Of a stretch of 64,000 nucleotides of DNA, positions 29,013 to 40,779 are shown piece by piece (the stretch's first letter is position 1; the number at the start of each line of letters is the position of its first letter). Source of the DNA: Enterobacter genomosp. O (GTDB lineage Bacteria > Pseudomonadota > Gammaproteobacteria > Enterobacterales > Enterobacteriaceae); NCBI RefSeq assembly GCF_001022965.1, contig NZ_LECZ01000022.1, positions 62,001 through 126,000 on the forward strand, given 5' to 3'. The position numbers were made by a program, and so were the translations under genes. Under the pieces are notes generated by a model. The model was given only the letters and a program-made list of their open reading frames with translations, did no database searches and had not been told where the DNA came from.

Positions 29013-30386
29013 ATGGAAAAGAATCTTTCCGATGGCCTGCCGTTACCCCAGCGGTACGGCGCGATAGCGACCATCATTATCGGTATCTCAATGGCCGTCC
29101 TTGACGGTGCAATTGCCAACGTTGCCCTGCCAACCATCGCCAGCGACCTGCATGCTTCCCCAGCCAGTTCAATCTGGATTGTTAACGCCTATCAGATTGC
29201 GATTGTGGTTTCCCTGCTCTCGTTCTCCTTCCTGGGCGATATGTTCGGTTACCGTCGGGTGTATCAGTGTGGTCTGGTGGTTTTCACCATTACCTCACTG
29301 TTATGTGCCCTTTCTGATTCACTGCACACCCTGACGCTTGCACGCATTGCGCAAGGTTTTGGTGGCGCGGCGCTCATGAGCGTAAACACGGCGTTGATTC
29401 GCTTAATTTATCCGCAGCGTCATTTGGGGCGCGGCATGGGGATAAACTCGTTTATTGTCGCCGTCTCTTCCGCCGCCGGGCCAACCATTGCGGCGGCTAT
29501 TCTTTCCGTTGCATCCTGGCAATGGCTCTTCGCCATTAACGTTCCGCTGGGTATCGCGGCCATCTTCTTTGCCCTGCGCTTCCTGCCTGCCAACGGCCCC
29601 AAAAGCACCATGCCGCGGTTCGACGTCGCGAGCGCGGTGATGAATGCCCTTACCTTTGGCCTGCTGATTACAGCCCTGAGCGGGTTTGCGCAAGGGCAAT
29701 CGCTGGTGCTTACCGGAGTGGAACTGCTCGCGCTGCTGGTCATAGGTTTCTTCTTTGTTCGCCGCCAACTCACTCTCCCGGTGCCTTTACTGCCTGTTGA
29801 CCTGCTGCGCATCCCCCTCTTTTCGCTCTCCATTTGCACCTCTGTCTGCTCATTCTGCGCCCAGATGCTGGCCCTGGTTTCTCTGCCCTTCTTTTTGCAG
29901 AGCGTGGTTGGACGTTCAGAAGTGGAGACCGGACTGCTGTTAACCCCGTGGCCGCTGGCCACGATGGTGATGGCACCGCTGGCAGGTTATTTAATAGAGC
30001 GCGTGCATGCCGGATTACTGGGCGCGCTGGGACTGGCAGTCATGGCGACGGGTCTGTTTGCGCTGGCGCTGCTTCCCTCGCAACCTACGGATCTGGATAT
30101 TATCTGGCGCATGATCCTCTGCGGTGCCGGTTTTGGCCTGTTCCAGTCGCCGAACAACCACACCATTATCACCTCCGCACCGCGCCATCGCAGCGGAGGA
30201 GCCAGTGGCATGTTGGGTACCGCGCGCCTGCTGGGGCAAAGCACCGGTGCGGCACTGGTCGCCCTGATGTTCAACCTGGCCGGGCAGAATGGTAATCACC
30301 TTGCGCTCCTCACCGCGGGTGCACTTGCCACCCTTGCCGCGATCGTCAGCGGCCTGCGCGTCACACAGCCAAGCGTACAGGCATAA
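29013..30386 (+). CDS. yebQ: YebQ, DHA2-type MFS transporter
   Basis: 457 aa, the E. coli length, with about 14 predicted helices. The conserved motif GDMFGYRRVY (loop 2-3) and a motif C-like SSAAGPTIAAAI place it in the drug:H+ antiporter family. Substrate unknown. Lies next to kdgR, which controls yebQ in some comparative regulon studies. Confidence 0.92.
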   Translation: MEKNLSDGLPLPQRYGAIATIIIGISMAVLDGAIANVALPTIASDLHASPASSIWIVNAYQIAIVVSLLSFSFLGDMFGYRRVYQCGLVVFTITSLLCALSDSLHTLTLARIAQGFGGAALMSVNTALIRLIYPQRHLGRGMGINSFIVAVSSAAGPTIAAAILSVASWQWLFAINVPLGIAAIFFALRFLPANGPKSTMPRFDVASAVMNALTFGLLITALSGFAQGQSLVLTGVELLALLVIGFFFVRRQLTLPVPLLPVDLLRIPLFSLSICTSVCSFCAQMLALVSLPFFLQSVVGRSEVETGLLLTPWPLATMVMAPLAGYLIERVHAGLLGALGLAVMATGLFALALLPSQPTDLDIIWRMILCGAGFGLFQSPNNHTIITSAPRHRSGGASGMLGTARLLGQSTGAALVALMFNLAGQNGNHLALLTAGALATLAAIVSGLRVTQPSVQA

Positions 30387-30419
30387 AAAAAAGCCGGGCG
30401 GAGTTTCCTCCGCCCGGCT
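30384..30419 (-). terminator. Terminator after htpX (and yebQ)
   Basis: Perfect 12-bp stem AGCCGGGCGGAG / CTCCGCCCGGCT with a TTTC loop. The eight-base A-run on its left gives a U-run for the minus strand. Confidence 0.88.
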
Positions 30420-30437
30420 CAGACTGCATCTTCAGCG

Positions 30438-31319
30438 TTACTTAAGGTATTCCCCACTGCGCAGCGCTTCAATACGCTTATCCAGCGGTGGGTGAGACAT
30501 AAACAGCTCGCTCAGCGATTTCGATTTACCGTTGATGCAAAAAGCCATCATGCTGTTCGCTTCCTGCGGCTCGTAGCTGGTTTTCAGACGCTGCAGCGCC
30601 GCAATCATCTTCTCACGACCAACCAGTTTCGCTGAGCCGGCATCCGCGTGGAATTCACGGTGGCGGGAGAACCACATGGTGATGATGCTGGCAAGAATAC
30701 CGAACACCAGTTCCAGAACCATGGAAACAGCGAAATAGATCAGCGGGTTACCGTTGCTCTCTTCGCCTTCGTCGCGGTTACCACCCATAAAGCCTGCCGC
30801 AATCTGCGCCAGAATACGGGAGATAAAGATAACGAAGGTGTTCACTACGCCCTGAATCAGGGTCATGGTTACCATGTCACCGTTAGCGATATGGCTGATT
30901 TCGTGGGCAATAACCGCTTCGGCTTCGTCACGGCTCATGTTCTGCAGCAGCCCGGTGCTGACGGCAACCAGTGACGCATCACGACGGGCACCGGTGGCGA
31001 AGGCGTTGATATCCGGAGCGTGGTAAATGGCCACCTGCGGCATGGCGATCCCAGCCTGACGGGATTGCTGGGACACCGTATTCATCAGCCACTGTTCCAT
31101 ATCGTTACGCGGTTGTTCGATAACCTCACCGCCTACCGATTTCAGAGCCATCCACTTCGACATCAGCAGGGAAATGAAAGAGCCACCAAAACCAAACAGC
31201 AGCGCCATAATCAACAGACCCTGAACGCTGCTCGACTGAATTCCTGTCAGGCTTAGCACGAGCCCGAAAACCACCATTACCGCCAGGTTGGTGAGCAGGA
31301 AGAGCGCGATTCGCATCAT
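30438..31319 (-). CDS. htpX: HtpX, membrane zinc metalloprotease
   Basis: 293 aa, the E. coli length. Two N-terminal helices (about 5-25 and 33-53), HEXXH zinc site in [14 protein letters not shown], two further hydrophobic segments (about 155-175 and 195-215), and Glu ligand in [17 protein letters not shown]. Works with FtsH in quality control of inner-membrane proteins and belongs to the Cpx response in E. coli. Confidence 0.95.
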   Translation of the reverse strand: MMRIALFLLTNLAVMVVFGLVLSLTGIQSSSVQGLLIMALLFGFGGSFISLLMSKWMALKSVGGEVIEQPRNDMEQWLMNTVSQQSRQAGIAMPQVAIYHAPDINAFATGARRDASLVAVSTGLLQNMSRDEAEAVIAHEISHIANGDMVTMTLIQGVVNTFVIFISRILAQIAAGFMGGNRDEGEESNGNPLIYFAVSMVLELVFGILASIITMWFSRHREFHADAGSAKLVGREKMIAALQRLKTSYEPQEANSMMAFCINGKSKSLSELFMSHPPLDKRIEALRSGEYLK

Positions 31320-31473
31320 AATTTTCTTTTTACCTCAGTTTAACAAAACGCACTATGCGATTACCCACATCGTATGGGTATTGCGGCTATTTTCAAGCAT
31401 CCGGCGGGCGTAAGTCACCAGAAAGACACAACTTTACACAATTGGAAATCAGGCTGACGGAAGGATGCAGAAC

Positions 31474-31506
31474 AAAAAGAAACAGGCACAATTTCTTGTG
31501 CCTGTT
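31474..31506 (-). terminator. Terminator after prc
   Basis: Perfect 11-bp stem AACAGGCACAA / TTGTGCCTGTT with a TTTC loop and U-rich tract on the minus strand. Confidence 0.85.
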
Positions 31507-31512
31507 GGGAGG

Positions 31513-33561
31513 TTATTTTGCCGGAGCGGGCTGTACGGCAGGCTTATCTTTTTCCAGATTCGCCAGGTCGAGGGCGATATGCACCGTCTCGTCCAGATAC
31601 GGATCGGGCTCCTGGTAATCTTTAGGCAGATCGTCCAGTTTCTTGAGCAGAGGTTTACCTTCACGCTTGAAGCGATCGTTGATACGCGCCAGACGTGTTG
31701 CATCGTCTTCGTTGTTCTCTTTCTCTCGCTGAGCGTAGTTCAGAGAAACAATATTCCGCTTATCTCTCAGGGCATTGAAGCGAGCAATGTCCTTCATGAT
31801 GTACTGGAATTCCGGATCTTTCGCGATGCGATCGTTATGCGCTTTCAGCAGTTCAGGACCAAACTGCGTCATGTCGCCCGCCTTCACGTACGTCGCGGCA
31901 TTGATGCTGTCCCACGGCAACGCGTTATCTTCAAACTTCTCGCCGGTTTCAGTCTCTTCCGTGCCTGTTGGCATCATGATATCCGGCGTGACGCCCTTAC
32001 GCTGCGTACTGCCGCCGTTCACGCGGTAGAATTTCTGAATGGTGTACTGAACCGAGCCCAGTGCAGGCCATTCCGGACGCAGCATCTGGTCGTAAATACG
32101 GTTCAGAGAGCGATACTGCTGAACAGTACCTTTCCCGAAGGTTGGCTCACCGACGATCAGCGCACGACCATAGTCCTGCATGGCAGCGGCAAAGATTTCA
32201 GACGCGGAGGCGCTGAATCGGTCAACCAGGACCACCAGCGGGCCTTTGTAGTAGACCACACCGTCGTTGTCGGCATCTTCACGCACTTTACCGTTGTTAT
32301 CGCGCACCTGAACCACCGGGCCAGACGGAATAAACAGGCCAGAGAGAGAAACCGCTTCCGTCAGCGCACCGCCGCCGTTACTGCGCAGGTCGATGATAAC
32401 GCTGCTGACGTTCTGCTTTTCAAGCTTCTGCAGCTGTACTTTCACATCGTCTGTCAGGCCGACGTAGAAGCCAGGAATGTCCAGGACGCCCACCTTCTCT
32501 TTACCCACGGTTTTCACCGACATTTTCACCGCGCGGTCTTCCAGACGGATACGCTCGCGGGTCAGGGTAACGATACGGGTTTTGGTACCTTTTCCAGCCG
32601 GCAGAACTTCGAGACGAACCTTGCTGCCTTTCGGGCCTTTGATCAGCGCAACCACGTCATCAAGACGCCAGCCAATCACGTCGACCATGTTCTGGCCGGT
32701 TTGTCCTACACCCACAATACGATCGCCTACGCTAATCGCTTTGCTTTTGGATGCCGGGCCACCCGCGACCATTGAATTGATCACCGTGTAATCATCGTCC
32801 ATCTGCAGCACCGCGCCGATACCTTCCAGAGACAGACTCATTTCGGTATTGAACTGTTCGGTGTTGCGCGGAGAGAGATAGTTGGTGTGCGGATCGATTT
32901 CGTGAGCAAAGGCAGTCATGGCCAGCGAGAAGACATCCTCACTGTTGGTCTGCGCCAGACGACGAATGGCAAATTTGTAACGACGCGTCAGCGTGTCACG
33001 GATCTCTTTTTCATCTTTGCCGGTCAGCTTAAGGCTCAGTTCGTCGTATTTAACTTTGCTGTCCCACAGCGCATTCAACTCAGCTTCATCTTTCGGCCAG
33101 GGTGCTTTACTGCGGTCCAGATTAAAGGTGTCGGTACCGGTGAAGTCCATCGGACGTTCCAGTACTTTCAGCGCATACTGATAGCGTTCAAAGCGGCGCT
33201 TTTGCGAAAGGTTGTAGAGATCGTAAAACAGATCCAGCTTGCCTGAACGCAACTCGTCACCCACCTCGGATTTGCGCTTAGCGAACTGCTCGACATCGCT
33301 GGCGAGCAAAACGTTATGGCTGTAATCCAGCAAGTTCAGATAGCGGTCAAAGATTTTGGCCGAAAAGGCCTGATCGAGATCGAACTGACGATAGTGCGAA
33401 CGGGTGAAACGTGAGGTCACGCGCTCGCTCACCGTCGCGTGTTGCGTCTCTTCCTTGAGTACAGGAATTTGATCAACACGGGTGATATCGTCCACTGCAA
33501 AAGCATGACCTGTTATGGCAAACAGGCCCGCCAGCGCGGTGAGCTTAAAAAAAGTGTTCAT
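31513..33561 (-). CDS. prc: Prc (Tsp), periplasmic tail-specific protease
   Basis: 682 aa, the E. coli length, from the ATG at 33561 (MNTFFKLTALAGLFAITGHAFAVDD, signal peptide cleaved after AFA). PDZ domain at about 240-320 and a Ser/Lys dyad: Ser in RFSASASEIF and Lys in GEPTFGKGTVQQ. Degrades proteins with hydrophobic C-termini, including ssrA-tagged ones, and trims FtsI and MepS. The open frame extends 16 codons upstream into the gap after proQ. proQ lies 19 bases upstream and is co-transcribed. Confidence 0.96.
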   Translation of the reverse strand: MNTFFKLTALAGLFAITGHAFAVDDITRVDQIPVLKEETQHATVSERVTSRFTRSHYRQFDLDQAFSAKIFDRYLNLLDYSHNVLLASDVEQFAKRKSEVGDELRSGKLDLFYDLYNLSQKRRFERYQYALKVLERPMDFTGTDTFNLDRSKAPWPKDEAELNALWDSKVKYDELSLKLTGKDEKEIRDTLTRRYKFAIRRLAQTNSEDVFSLAMTAFAHEIDPHTNYLSPRNTEQFNTEMSLSLEGIGAVLQMDDDYTVINSMVAGGPASKSKAISVGDRIVGVGQTGQNMVDVIGWRLDDVVALIKGPKGSKVRLEVLPAGKGTKTRIVTLTRERIRLEDRAVKMSVKTVGKEKVGVLDIPGFYVGLTDDVKVQLQKLEKQNVSSVIIDLRSNGGGALTEAVSLSGLFIPSGPVVQVRDNNGKVREDADNDGVVYYKGPLVVLVDRFSASASEIFAAAMQDYGRALIVGEPTFGKGTVQQYRSLNRIYDQMLRPEWPALGSVQYTIQKFYRVNGGSTQRKGVTPDIMMPTGTEETETGEKFEDNALPWDSINAATYVKAGDMTQFGPELLKAHNDRIAKDPEFQYIMKDIARFNALRDKRNIVSLNYAQREKENNEDDATRLARINDRFKREGKPLLKKLDDLPKDYQEPDPYLDETVHIALDLANLEKDKPAVQPAPAK

Positions 33562-33580
33562 GCCAGGCTTGGCCTCCGTT

Positions 33581-34267
33581 TCAGAACAACAAGTGTTCTG
33601 CGCGTACAATCATTGACATACCAGAAGTCAGCTGTACACGAACGCCATCTTTGGTGATTTCCAGTACGGTGGCGTCCATAGCATTGTTACCCGCTTTTAC
33701 CTTCAGCGCCTGACCAACGCTCAGGGCGTTAATGTCTGAAACCGGAGTATGGCGCGGCTCTTCACGAGGCGCGCGCGGGGCTTTAGCTGCTGGTTTGTCA
33801 GCACGCGGTTTGCGATCGTTATTCTCGTGACGACGCGGTGCAGGACGTGGCTTACGCTCGCGACGAGGCGCTTCTTCCTGACCGTTTGCCGCTGCGGCTT
33901 CGCGTTTTTTCGCTTGCTGTTCTGCACGTTGTGCCTGAACGCGTGCTTTGGCTTCTTCCAGCTGTTTACGCGCGTGCTCAACGTGCTGCTCGTCCAGCTC
34001 ACCACAAGGGTTGCCGTCGAGATCCACACGCGTCGCGCCCGCTTTGATACCGTACAGGTAACGCCAGCTCGAAGTATAAAGACGTAAGGCAGAACGCAGC
34101 TGAGTTTTGCTGAGGTTCATTTCCCCCTCAACGCGCGCCACCAGATCCTGAAAAATACCGACTTTCAGGGGACGAGCTTCACCTTCCGCGCTGAAGCACT
34201 GCGGGAAACGCTCGGCCAGAAATGCGATAACTTCTTTACTGCTATTCAACTTAGGTTGATTTTCCAT
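33581..34267 (-). CDS. proQ: ProQ, FinO-domain RNA chaperone
   Basis: 228 aa. FinO-like RNA-binding domain at about 1-125, a basic disordered linker (Ala/Arg/Pro-rich, about 125-175) and a Tudor-like C-terminal domain ([21 protein letters not shown]). Global binder of sRNAs and mRNA 3' ends; named for its effect on ProP. Upstream of prc. Confidence 0.95.
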   Translation of the reverse strand: MENQPKLNSSKEVIAFLAERFPQCFSAEGEARPLKVGIFQDLVARVEGEMNLSKTQLRSALRLYTSSWRYLYGIKAGATRVDLDGNPCGELDEQHVEHARKQLEEAKARVQAQRAEQQAKKREAAAANGQEEAPRRERKPRPAPRRHENNDRKPRADKPAAKAPRAPREEPRHTPVSDINALSVGQALKVKAGNNAMDATVLEITKDGVRVQLTSGMSMIVRAEHLLF

Positions 34268-34363
34268 GAAATTTCCTGATTACAACGGACGTTGCCAACA
34301 AGCGCAGGCATGAACAGGCGTCATTATAATGACGCTATCAGTAAATGCTACGTTATCCGTTGA

Positions 34364-34861
34364 TTATCCTGCGACGCTCGCAAAGAATTTTTGATAATCG
34401 GTTGCAGAGAGTACGTTTTCGAGATTCGCTACCAGCTCGCGCAGCCCCTGTTCGTCCTCGGTTGTAAAGCGACTGAAGACCGTACTGTCGATATCCAGAA
34501 CGCCAATAATCTGATTTTTTACCACCAGCGGCAGAACGATTTCAGAATTACTGGCGGCATCACAGGCAATGTGCCCGTCAAACGCATGAACGTCTTCCAC
34601 ACGCTGTACCTGATTTTCAGCCACCGCCGTGCCGCATACGCCGCGTCCTACCGGAATGCGCACGCAGGCCAGCTTGCCCTGGAACGGCCCCAGCACCAGC
34701 GTTTCACCTTCCAGGAGGTAAAAACCGGCCCAGTTCACGTCAGAGAGACGTTCAAACAGCAATGCGCTAGTATTTGCCAGAGTGGCTAAGAAGCTGGTCT
34801 CACCCGCCATCAATGCCTTAAAATCGCGGTTCAGATCCGCGTAGAATTCTGTTTTGTTCAT
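34364..34861 (-). CDS. msrC: MsrC, free methionine-(R)-sulfoxide reductase
   Basis: 165 aa GAF-domain enzyme. Three redox cysteines are visible, in LACVRIPVGRGVCGTAV (two) and HIACDAASNSEIV (one). Reduces free Met-R-O with thioredoxin. Divergent from letA. Confidence 0.94.
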   Translation of the reverse strand: MNKTEFYADLNRDFKALMAGETSFLATLANTSALLFERLSDVNWAGFYLLEGETLVLGPFQGKLACVRIPVGRGVCGTAVAENQVQRVEDVHAFDGHIACDAASNSEIVLPLVVKNQIIGVLDIDSTVFSRFTTEDEQGLRELVANLENVLSATDYQKFFASVAG

Positions 34862-34993
34862 TATTCAATCACTTGGTTGTCTTACAAAATTACCGCAGAG
34901 CCTATTAAAATAAGCATTAAATGCGCTCATGCTCAAGATGAATCCGTTCATGAGTTATTATAACTTTCAACAATACTTATTTGTGCGCAGCTG

Positions 34994-36277
34994 ATGGCCT
35001 TAAAAACAACCAAAATTACGCCGACAAGAAAGATAACTGTCCATACGGTAAGCGAAGCTTTGCCCCGTGCACATTATCAGCGTTGCCCCCAGTGCGATAC
35101 GCTTTTTATGTTGCCGAAGATGAAATCGCACCAAAGTGCCTTTTGTCCCCGCTGCGACGCCAAAATTCGTGACGGCCGCGACTGGTCGTTAACCCGCCTC
35201 GCCGCAATGGCCGTCACCATGCTGCTGCTGATGCCCTTCGCCTGGAGCGAGCCGCTGCTGAAGCTCTACCTGCTTGGCGTACGCATTGACGCCAACGTGC
35301 TGCAGGGTATCTGGCAGATGACCCGTCAGGGCGATCCCATCACCGCTGCCATGGTGCTGTTCTGCACCGTCGGCGCGCCGCTGGTGCTGGTCGCCGCCAT
35401 TGCCTATCTTTGGTTTGGCAATATTCTAGGCATGAATCTTCGCCCGGTGCTGCTGATGCTGGATAAACTCAAAGAGTGGGTGATGCTGGATATTTATCTG
35501 GTGGGCGTGGGCGTTGCGTCAATAAAGGTGCAGGACTATGCATTCTTGCAGCCCGGCATCGGGCTCTTTGCCTTCATCAGTCTGGTATTGCTGAGCATCC
35601 TGACGCTGATACATCTGAACGTTGAGCAGCTCTGGGAGCGATTTTACCCTCAGCGCCCCGCCACGCGTCCTGATGAAAATCTCCGCGTCTGTCTGGGATG
35701 CCACTATACCGGGTTGCCCGACGCGCGTGGACGCTGCCCTCGCTGCCATATTCCATTAAGGCTGCGGCGCAACAACAGCCTGCAAAAATGCTGGGCCGCG
35801 CTGATCGCCTCTCTGGTGTTTCTGATCCCGGCCAACATGCTGCCTATTTCCATTATTTACGTGAATGGCGGGCGTCAGGAGGATACTATCCTTTCGGGCA
35901 TTATCTCCCTTGCGCACAGCAACGTTGGGGTGGCTGCGATTGTCTTTATTGCCAGTATCCTGGTTCCCTTTACCAAAGTCGTGGTGATGATTACCCTGCT
36001 TATCAGCATTCACTTTAAGTGTGAACAAGGCTTACGTACCCGTATTCTGCTTCTGCGATTCGTCACCTGGATTGGCCGCTGGTCAATGTTAGATCTGTTT
36101 GTGATTTCGCTGATGATGTCGCTAATCAATCGCGACCAGTTACTTGCTTTTACAATGGGACCCGCGGCTTTTTATTTCGGCTCTGCGGTGATATTGACTA
36201 TTCTTGCTGTGGAATGGCTGGATAGCCGCTTACTTTGGGATGCACATGAGTCAGGAAACCCCCGCTTCGCCGACTGA
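34994..36277 (+). CDS. letA: LetA (YebS), lipid-transport membrane partner of LetB
   Basis: 427 aa, the E. coli length. Two tandem modules, each a zinc ribbon (CPQC...CPRC at about 31-54; CLGC...CPRC at about 235-257) followed by about four membrane helices (paraquat-inducible protein A domain). It feeds phospholipids to or from the LetB tunnel. letB overlaps its 3' end by 32 bases. Confidence 0.94.
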   Translation: MALKTTKITPTRKITVHTVSEALPRAHYQRCPQCDTLFMLPKMKSHQSAFCPRCDAKIRDGRDWSLTRLAAMAVTMLLLMPFAWSEPLLKLYLLGVRIDANVLQGIWQMTRQGDPITAAMVLFCTVGAPLVLVAAIAYLWFGNILGMNLRPVLLMLDKLKEWVMLDIYLVGVGVASIKVQDYAFLQPGIGLFAFISLVLLSILTLIHLNVEQLWERFYPQRPATRPDENLRVCLGCHYTGLPDARGRCPRCHIPLRLRRNNSLQKCWAALIASLVFLIPANMLPISIIYVNGGRQEDTILSGIISLAHSNVGVAAIVFIASILVPFTKVVVMITLLISIHFKCEQGLRTRILLLRFVTWIGRWSMLDLFVISLMMSLINRDQLLAFTMGPAAFYFGSAVILTILAVEWLDSRLLWDAHESGNPRFAD

Positions 36278-38879
36278 AGCGAGAATTAAAACAAAACGCC
36301 GCATTTCGCCATTCTGGCTGCTGCCCGTCATCGCGCTGATGATTGCAGGCTGGCTTATCTGGACGAGCTATGAAGATCGCGGGAGCACGGTCACCATTGA
36401 TTTTCAGACCGCTGACGGCATCGTCGCCGGGCGAACTCCCGTTCGCTTCCAGGGGGTTGAAGTCGGGACGGTTCAGGACATCTCCCTTGGAAAGGGGCTG
36501 AACAAAATACAGGTGCGGGTCAGTATTAAATCTGACATGCAGGATGCCCTGCGCAGCGAAACGCAGTTCTGGCTGGTGACGCCGAAAGCCTCTCTGGCCG
36601 GCGTGTCCGGTCTGGATGCGCTCGTGGGCGGTAACTATATCGGCATGATGCCGGGCAAAGGTGAGCCTCAGGATCACTTTGTGGCGCTGGATACCCAGCC
36701 CAAATACCGTCTCAATAACGGCGATTTGATGATCCACCTTCAGGCACCGGATCTCGGTTCTCTGAACAGTGGCTCTCTGGTCTATTTCCGTAAAATCCCG
36801 GTTGGCCGCGTGTACGACTACGCGATTAACCCAAATAAACAGGGCGTCACCATTGATGTTCTGATCGAGCGTCGCTTCACTAACCTGGTGAAAAAAGGCA
36901 GCCGCTTCTGGAACGTATCCGGCGTGGACGCAGACCTCAGCCTGAGCGGTGCGAAGGTGAAGCTGGAGAGCCTGGCCGCACTGGTGAATGGCGCAATTGC
37001 CTTTGATTCCCCGGAAAACTCAAGCCCTGCCACGGCCGATGACACCTTCGGGCTGTACGCTGACCTGGCGCACAGCCAGCGCGGCGTGATCGTCAAACTC
37101 GCCCTGCCCGATGCTAAGGGGCTGAAAGCCGGTTCAACGCCGCTGATGTATCAGGGGTTGCAGGTTGGCCAGCTCACCAAAATGACGCTCAACCCGGGCG
37201 GCTCGGTCACCGGCGAGATGACGGTCGATCCAAGCGTGGTCGATCTCCTGCGCGAAAAGACGCGCATCGAAATGCGCAGTCCGAAGCTCTCCCTCAACGA
37301 TGCCAGCCTCAGCACCCTGCTGACCGGAAACACGTTTGAGCTGATCCCCGGCGATGGTCAACCCAGCAATAGCTTCGTGATTGCCCCGGCGGATAAAAGC
37401 CTGCTGCAAAAACCGGGTGTAGTAACCGTCACGCTGAATGCGCCTGAAAGCTACGGTATTGAAGCCGGCCAGCCGTTGATTTTACACGGCGTGCAGGTCG
37501 GACAGGTGCTGGAGCGCACGCTCTCGGCGAATGGAGTGAGCTTCTCGGTCGCCATCGATCCGCAATACAGCGACCTGGTGCACGGCGACAGTAAATTCGT
37601 GGTGAACAGCCGCGTCGACGTGAAGGTGGGCCTGGACGGCGTGGAGTTCCTTGGCGCCAGCGCCAGCGAATGGGTTAACGGCGGCATCCGTATTTTGCCT
37701 GGCAATAAAGGCCCCGTGCGCGAGAGCTACCCGCTGTATGCCAACCTGGAGAAAGCGATTGAAAACAGCCTGAGCGATCTCCCTACCACCACGCTAACGT
37801 TAAGCGCCGAGGCGCTGCCGGACGTGCAGGCAGGCTCCGTGGTGCTGTATCGCAAGTTTGAAGTCGGGGAAGTCATCACCGTACGCCCCCGTGCGGACGC
37901 GTTTGATATTGAACTGCATATCAAGCCGGAGTACCGCAAGCTGCTGACGCCAAACAGCGTCTTCTGGGCCGAGGGCGGCGCGAAGGTTCAGCTTAACGGC
38001 AACGGGCTGACCGTGCAGGCTTCCCCGCTCTCACGCGCGCTGCGCGGGGCGATTAGCTTCGATAACCTCAGCGGTGCGGGCGCGAATCTGCGCAAAGGCG
38101 ATAAACGCATTCTCTTCCCGTCCGAAACCGCCGCGCGTGCCGTGGGCGGGCAAATTACCCTGCACGCGTTTGATGCCGGCAAGCTGGCGGAAGGTATGCC
38201 AATCCGTTACCTGGGCATTGATATCGGCCAGATCCAGAAGCTAACGCTGATCACGGCGCGTAACGAGGTCCAGGCCACCGCCGTGCTTTACCCGGAATAT
38301 GTGCAGACCTTCGCCCGTACGGGTTCGCGCTTCTCGGTGGTCACGCCGCAGATTTCGGCCGCAGGCGTTGAGCATCTCGACACCATCCTGCAGCCGTACA
38401 TCAACGTTGAGCCCGGCCAGGGCAATGCCCGCCGTGATTTTGAGCTGCAGGAAGCGACGATCACCGACTCGCGCTACCTTGGCGGCCTGAGCATTGTGGT
38501 GGAAGTGCCGGAAGCGGGCTCGCTGAACATCGGCACGCCGGTACTGTTCCGCGGCATTGAGGTGGGTACGGTCACGGGCCTGACGCTCGGTACGCTCTCT
38601 GACCGCGTGATGGTGGCATTACGTATCAGCGAACGGTACCAGCACCTGGTCCGTAATAACTCGGTATTCTGGCTGGCATCCGGCTATTCGCTGGACTTCG
38701 GCCTCACGGGAGGCGTGGTGAAAACCGGCACCTTCAACCAGTTCATTCGCGGCGGTATCGCGTTTGCCACACCGCCGGGCACGCCGCTGGCACCGAAAGC
38801 GCAGTCGGGTAAACACTTCCTGCTGCTCGAAAGTGAACCGAAAGAGTGGCGCGAATGGGGAACGGCCCTGCCGCGTTAA
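36246..38879 (+). CDS. letB: LetB (YebT), seven-MCE-domain lipid-transport tunnel
   Basis: 877 aa, the E. coli length, from the ATG at 36246 ([15 protein letters not shown]). One N-terminal membrane helix ([20 protein letters not shown]) then seven repeated MCE domains, visible as the recurrent G-x-P-(V/I/L)-x-(Y/F)-x-G-x-x-V/I-G-x-V/I motif. Hexamers stack into a periplasmic tunnel between the membranes. Overlap with letA suggests coupled translation. Confidence 0.95.
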   Translation: MSQETPASPTEARIKTKRRISPFWLLPVIALMIAGWLIWTSYEDRGSTVTIDFQTADGIVAGRTPVRFQGVEVGTVQDISLGKGLNKIQVRVSIKSDMQDALRSETQFWLVTPKASLAGVSGLDALVGGNYIGMMPGKGEPQDHFVALDTQPKYRLNNGDLMIHLQAPDLGSLNSGSLVYFRKIPVGRVYDYAINPNKQGVTIDVLIERRFTNLVKKGSRFWNVSGVDADLSLSGAKVKLESLAALVNGAIAFDSPENSSPATADDTFGLYADLAHSQRGVIVKLALPDAKGLKAGSTPLMYQGLQVGQLTKMTLNPGGSVTGEMTVDPSVVDLLREKTRIEMRSPKLSLNDASLSTLLTGNTFELIPGDGQPSNSFVIAPADKSLLQKPGVVTVTLNAPESYGIEAGQPLILHGVQVGQVLERTLSANGVSFSVAIDPQYSDLVHGDSKFVVNSRVDVKVGLDGVEFLGASASEWVNGGIRILPGNKGPVRESYPLYANLEKAIENSLSDLPTTTLTLSAEALPDVQAGSVVLYRKFEVGEVITVRPRADAFDIELHIKPEYRKLLTPNSVFWAEGGAKVQLNGNGLTVQASPLSRALRGAISFDNLSGAGANLRKGDKRILFPSETAARAVGGQITLHAFDAGKLAEGMPIRYLGIDIGQIQKLTLITARNEVQATAVLYPEYVQTFARTGSRFSVVTPQISAAGVEHLDTILQPYINVEPGQGNARRDFELQEATITDSRYLGGLSIVVEVPEAGSLNIGTPVLFRGIEVGTVTGLTLGTLSDRVMVALRISERYQHLVRNNSVFWLASGYSLDFGLTGGVVKTGTFNQFIRGGIAFATPPGTPLAPKAQSGKHFLLLESEPKEWREWGTALPR

Positions 38880-38883
38880 TCTG

Positions 38884-38918
38884 AAAGGCTCCGGTGTCAA
38901 CGCGCCGGAGCCTTTATG
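38884..38918 (+). terminator. Terminator after letB
   Basis: AAAGGCTCCGG / CCGGAGCCTTT, a perfect 11-bp stem with a 10-base loop and a short T tract. Confidence 0.75.
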
Positions 38919-38956
38919 TTACACTGCGCACCTGAACTTTTCCCTGTGGTGTGCCC

Positions 38957-40399
38957 GTGGCTCAAAACTCCGTATTTCTTCCTGAACAATTCCTGGCGCA
39001 GATGCGCGAGGCGCTTCCCTCTCACCTCTCGTTAGACGATTTTATTGCCGCCTGCCAGCGCCCGCTGCGCCGGAGCATTCGCGTCAACACGCTGAAAATC
39101 AGCGTCGAGGATTTTCTGACGCTGGTCGCGCCATACGGTTGGCAGCTTACGCCAGTCCCGTGGTGTGCTGAGGGGTTCTGGATCGAACGCGATGATGAAG
39201 ACGCCGTGCCGCTGGGCAGTACCGCAGAACATCTGAGCGGTCTGTTCTATATTCAGGAAGCGAGCTCGATGCTGCCGGTTGCCGCCCTGTTTGCAGAGGG
39301 CAATGCGCCTGAACGCGTGATGGACGTCGCGGCGGCACCCGGCTCGAAAACCACGCAAATTGCCGCCCGGATGGGTAACCGCGGAGCGATCCTCGCCAAC
39401 GAGTTTTCCGCCAGCCGCGTGAAAGTGCTGCATGCCAACATCAGCCGCTGCGGCATTCATAACGTCGCCCTGACGCACTTCGATGGACGCGTGTTTGGTG
39501 CCGCCTTACCGGAAGCCTTTGATGCCATTCTGCTGGACGCCCCCTGCTCCGGCGAAGGGGTGGTGCGTAAAGATCCCGATGCGTTGAAAAACTGGTCTGT
39601 GGAAAGCAATCTTGAGATCGCCGCCACGCAGCGAGAGCTGATCGAGAGTGCCTTTCACGCCCTGCGCCCCGGTGGCACGCTGGTTTATTCAACTTGTACC
39701 CTCAACCGCGATGAAAACGAAGACGTCTGTCTGTGGCTGAAAGCGCAGTATCCGGATGCAGTCGAGTTCCTGCCGCTTAACGATCTGTTTGCCTCAGCGC
39801 GTGAAGCCGTCACGCCTGAAGGTTTCCTCCATGTGTTCCCGCAAATTTACGACTGCGAAGGGTTCTTTGTGGCGCGTCTGCGCAAAACGCAGGCGGTTGC
39901 TCCCCTCCCAGCCCCTAAATTCAAGGTCGGCAATTTCCCGTTCGCGCCGCTAAAAGGTCGTGACGCCGGGCAGGTCACTCTCGCCGCGGGTAAAGCAGGG
40001 CTTAGCTGGGATGAAACGCTCCATCTCTGGCAGCGAGATAAGGAGATTTGGCTGTTCCCGGCAAATATTGAGCCGCTTATTGGCAAAGTTCGCTTCTCCC
40101 GCATCGGGATCCGCCTTGCGGAGGCCCATAATAAAGGCTATCGCTGGCAGCACGAGGCCGTCATCGCGCTTGCCGGGCACGAGAATACCTTTGCCCTGAC
40201 GCATCAGGAAGCCGAAGAGTGGTATCGCGGTCGCGATGTTTATCCTGAAAGCACGCCGTCAGGCGATGAAGTGGTGGTGACGTATCAGGGATATCCGCTG
40301 GGACTGGCAAAAAAAGTCGGCTCCCGCCTCAAAAACAGCTATCCGCGCGAGCTGGTTCGTGATGGCCGGCTGTTTACCGGTAACGATCGCACGACCTGA
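38957..40399 (+). CDS. rsmF: RsmF, 16S rRNA m5C1407 methyltransferase
   Basis: 480 aa from the GTG at 38957 ([12 protein letters not shown]), which matches the E. coli start; a GTG two codons earlier is possible. RNA m5C methyltransferase: SAM motif [14 protein letters not shown], catalytic cysteines in DAPCSGEG and YSTCTL, then a C-terminal PUA-like region. Methylates C1407 in the decoding-site helix. Confidence 0.95.
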   Translation: MAQNSVFLPEQFLAQMREALPSHLSLDDFIAACQRPLRRSIRVNTLKISVEDFLTLVAPYGWQLTPVPWCAEGFWIERDDEDAVPLGSTAEHLSGLFYIQEASSMLPVAALFAEGNAPERVMDVAAAPGSKTTQIAARMGNRGAILANEFSASRVKVLHANISRCGIHNVALTHFDGRVFGAALPEAFDAILLDAPCSGEGVVRKDPDALKNWSVESNLEIAATQRELIESAFHALRPGGTLVYSTCTLNRDENEDVCLWLKAQYPDAVEFLPLNDLFASAREAVTPEGFLHVFPQIYDCEGFFVARLRKTQAVAPLPAPKFKVGNFPFAPLKGRDAGQVTLAAGKAGLSWDETLHLWQRDKEIWLFPANIEPLIGKVRFSRIGIRLAEAHNKGYRWQHEAVIALAGHENTFALTHQEAEEWYRGRDVYPESTPSGDEVVVTYQGYPLGLAKKVGSRLKNSYPRELVRDGRLFTGNDRTT

Positions 40400-40505
40400 A
40401 AAAAAGCGCATTTTTTTACTGGCGATTTTGCTCTCCTTGTCTACGATCAAAAATGGGTGATCGCACTGGTCATACCAGATTTTGACAACCGACCCGGAGA
40501 GCACT

Positions 40506-40745
40506 ATGACGAAAACCAGCGTGCGTATTGGCGCTTTTGAGATCGACGACGCAGAATTGCGCGGCGAAGCACAAGGCGATCGAACGTTAAGTATTCCCTG
40601 CAAATCCGACCCGGATTTGTGCATGCAGCTCGATGCATGGGATGCAGATACCAGCGTCCCGGCAATACTTGATGGCGAACATTCTGTCCTTTACCGTGAG
40701 CATTACGATAGCAAAACCGATGCCTGGGTCATGCGCCTTGCCTGA
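40506..40745 (+). CDS. yebV: YebV, small conserved protein
   Basis: 79 aa (E. coli 78) from the ATG at 40506 after GGAGAG. Sequence pattern TSVRIGAFEIDDAELRGE ... IPCKSDPDLCMQLDAWD is conserved in enterobacteria. Function unknown. The usual neighbour yebW is not present here. Confidence 0.92.
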   Translation: MTKTSVRIGAFEIDDAELRGEAQGDRTLSIPCKSDPDLCMQLDAWDADTSVPAILDGEHSVLYREHYDSKTDAWVMRLA

Positions 40746-40750
40746 CCTAA

Positions 40751-40778
40751 AAAGAACCCGCCCGAAGGCGGGTTATTT
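40751..40778. terminator. Terminator between yebV and pphA
   Basis: AACCCGCC / GGCGGGTT stem with a CGAA loop, A-rich on the left and TATTTATT on the right, between convergent genes. Confidence 0.8.
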
Positions 40779-40779
40779 A

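Noticed and set aside
31465-32775. 436-codon plus-strand frame opposite prc
   Set aside because: Antisense to a fully conserved prc; no plausible protein features.
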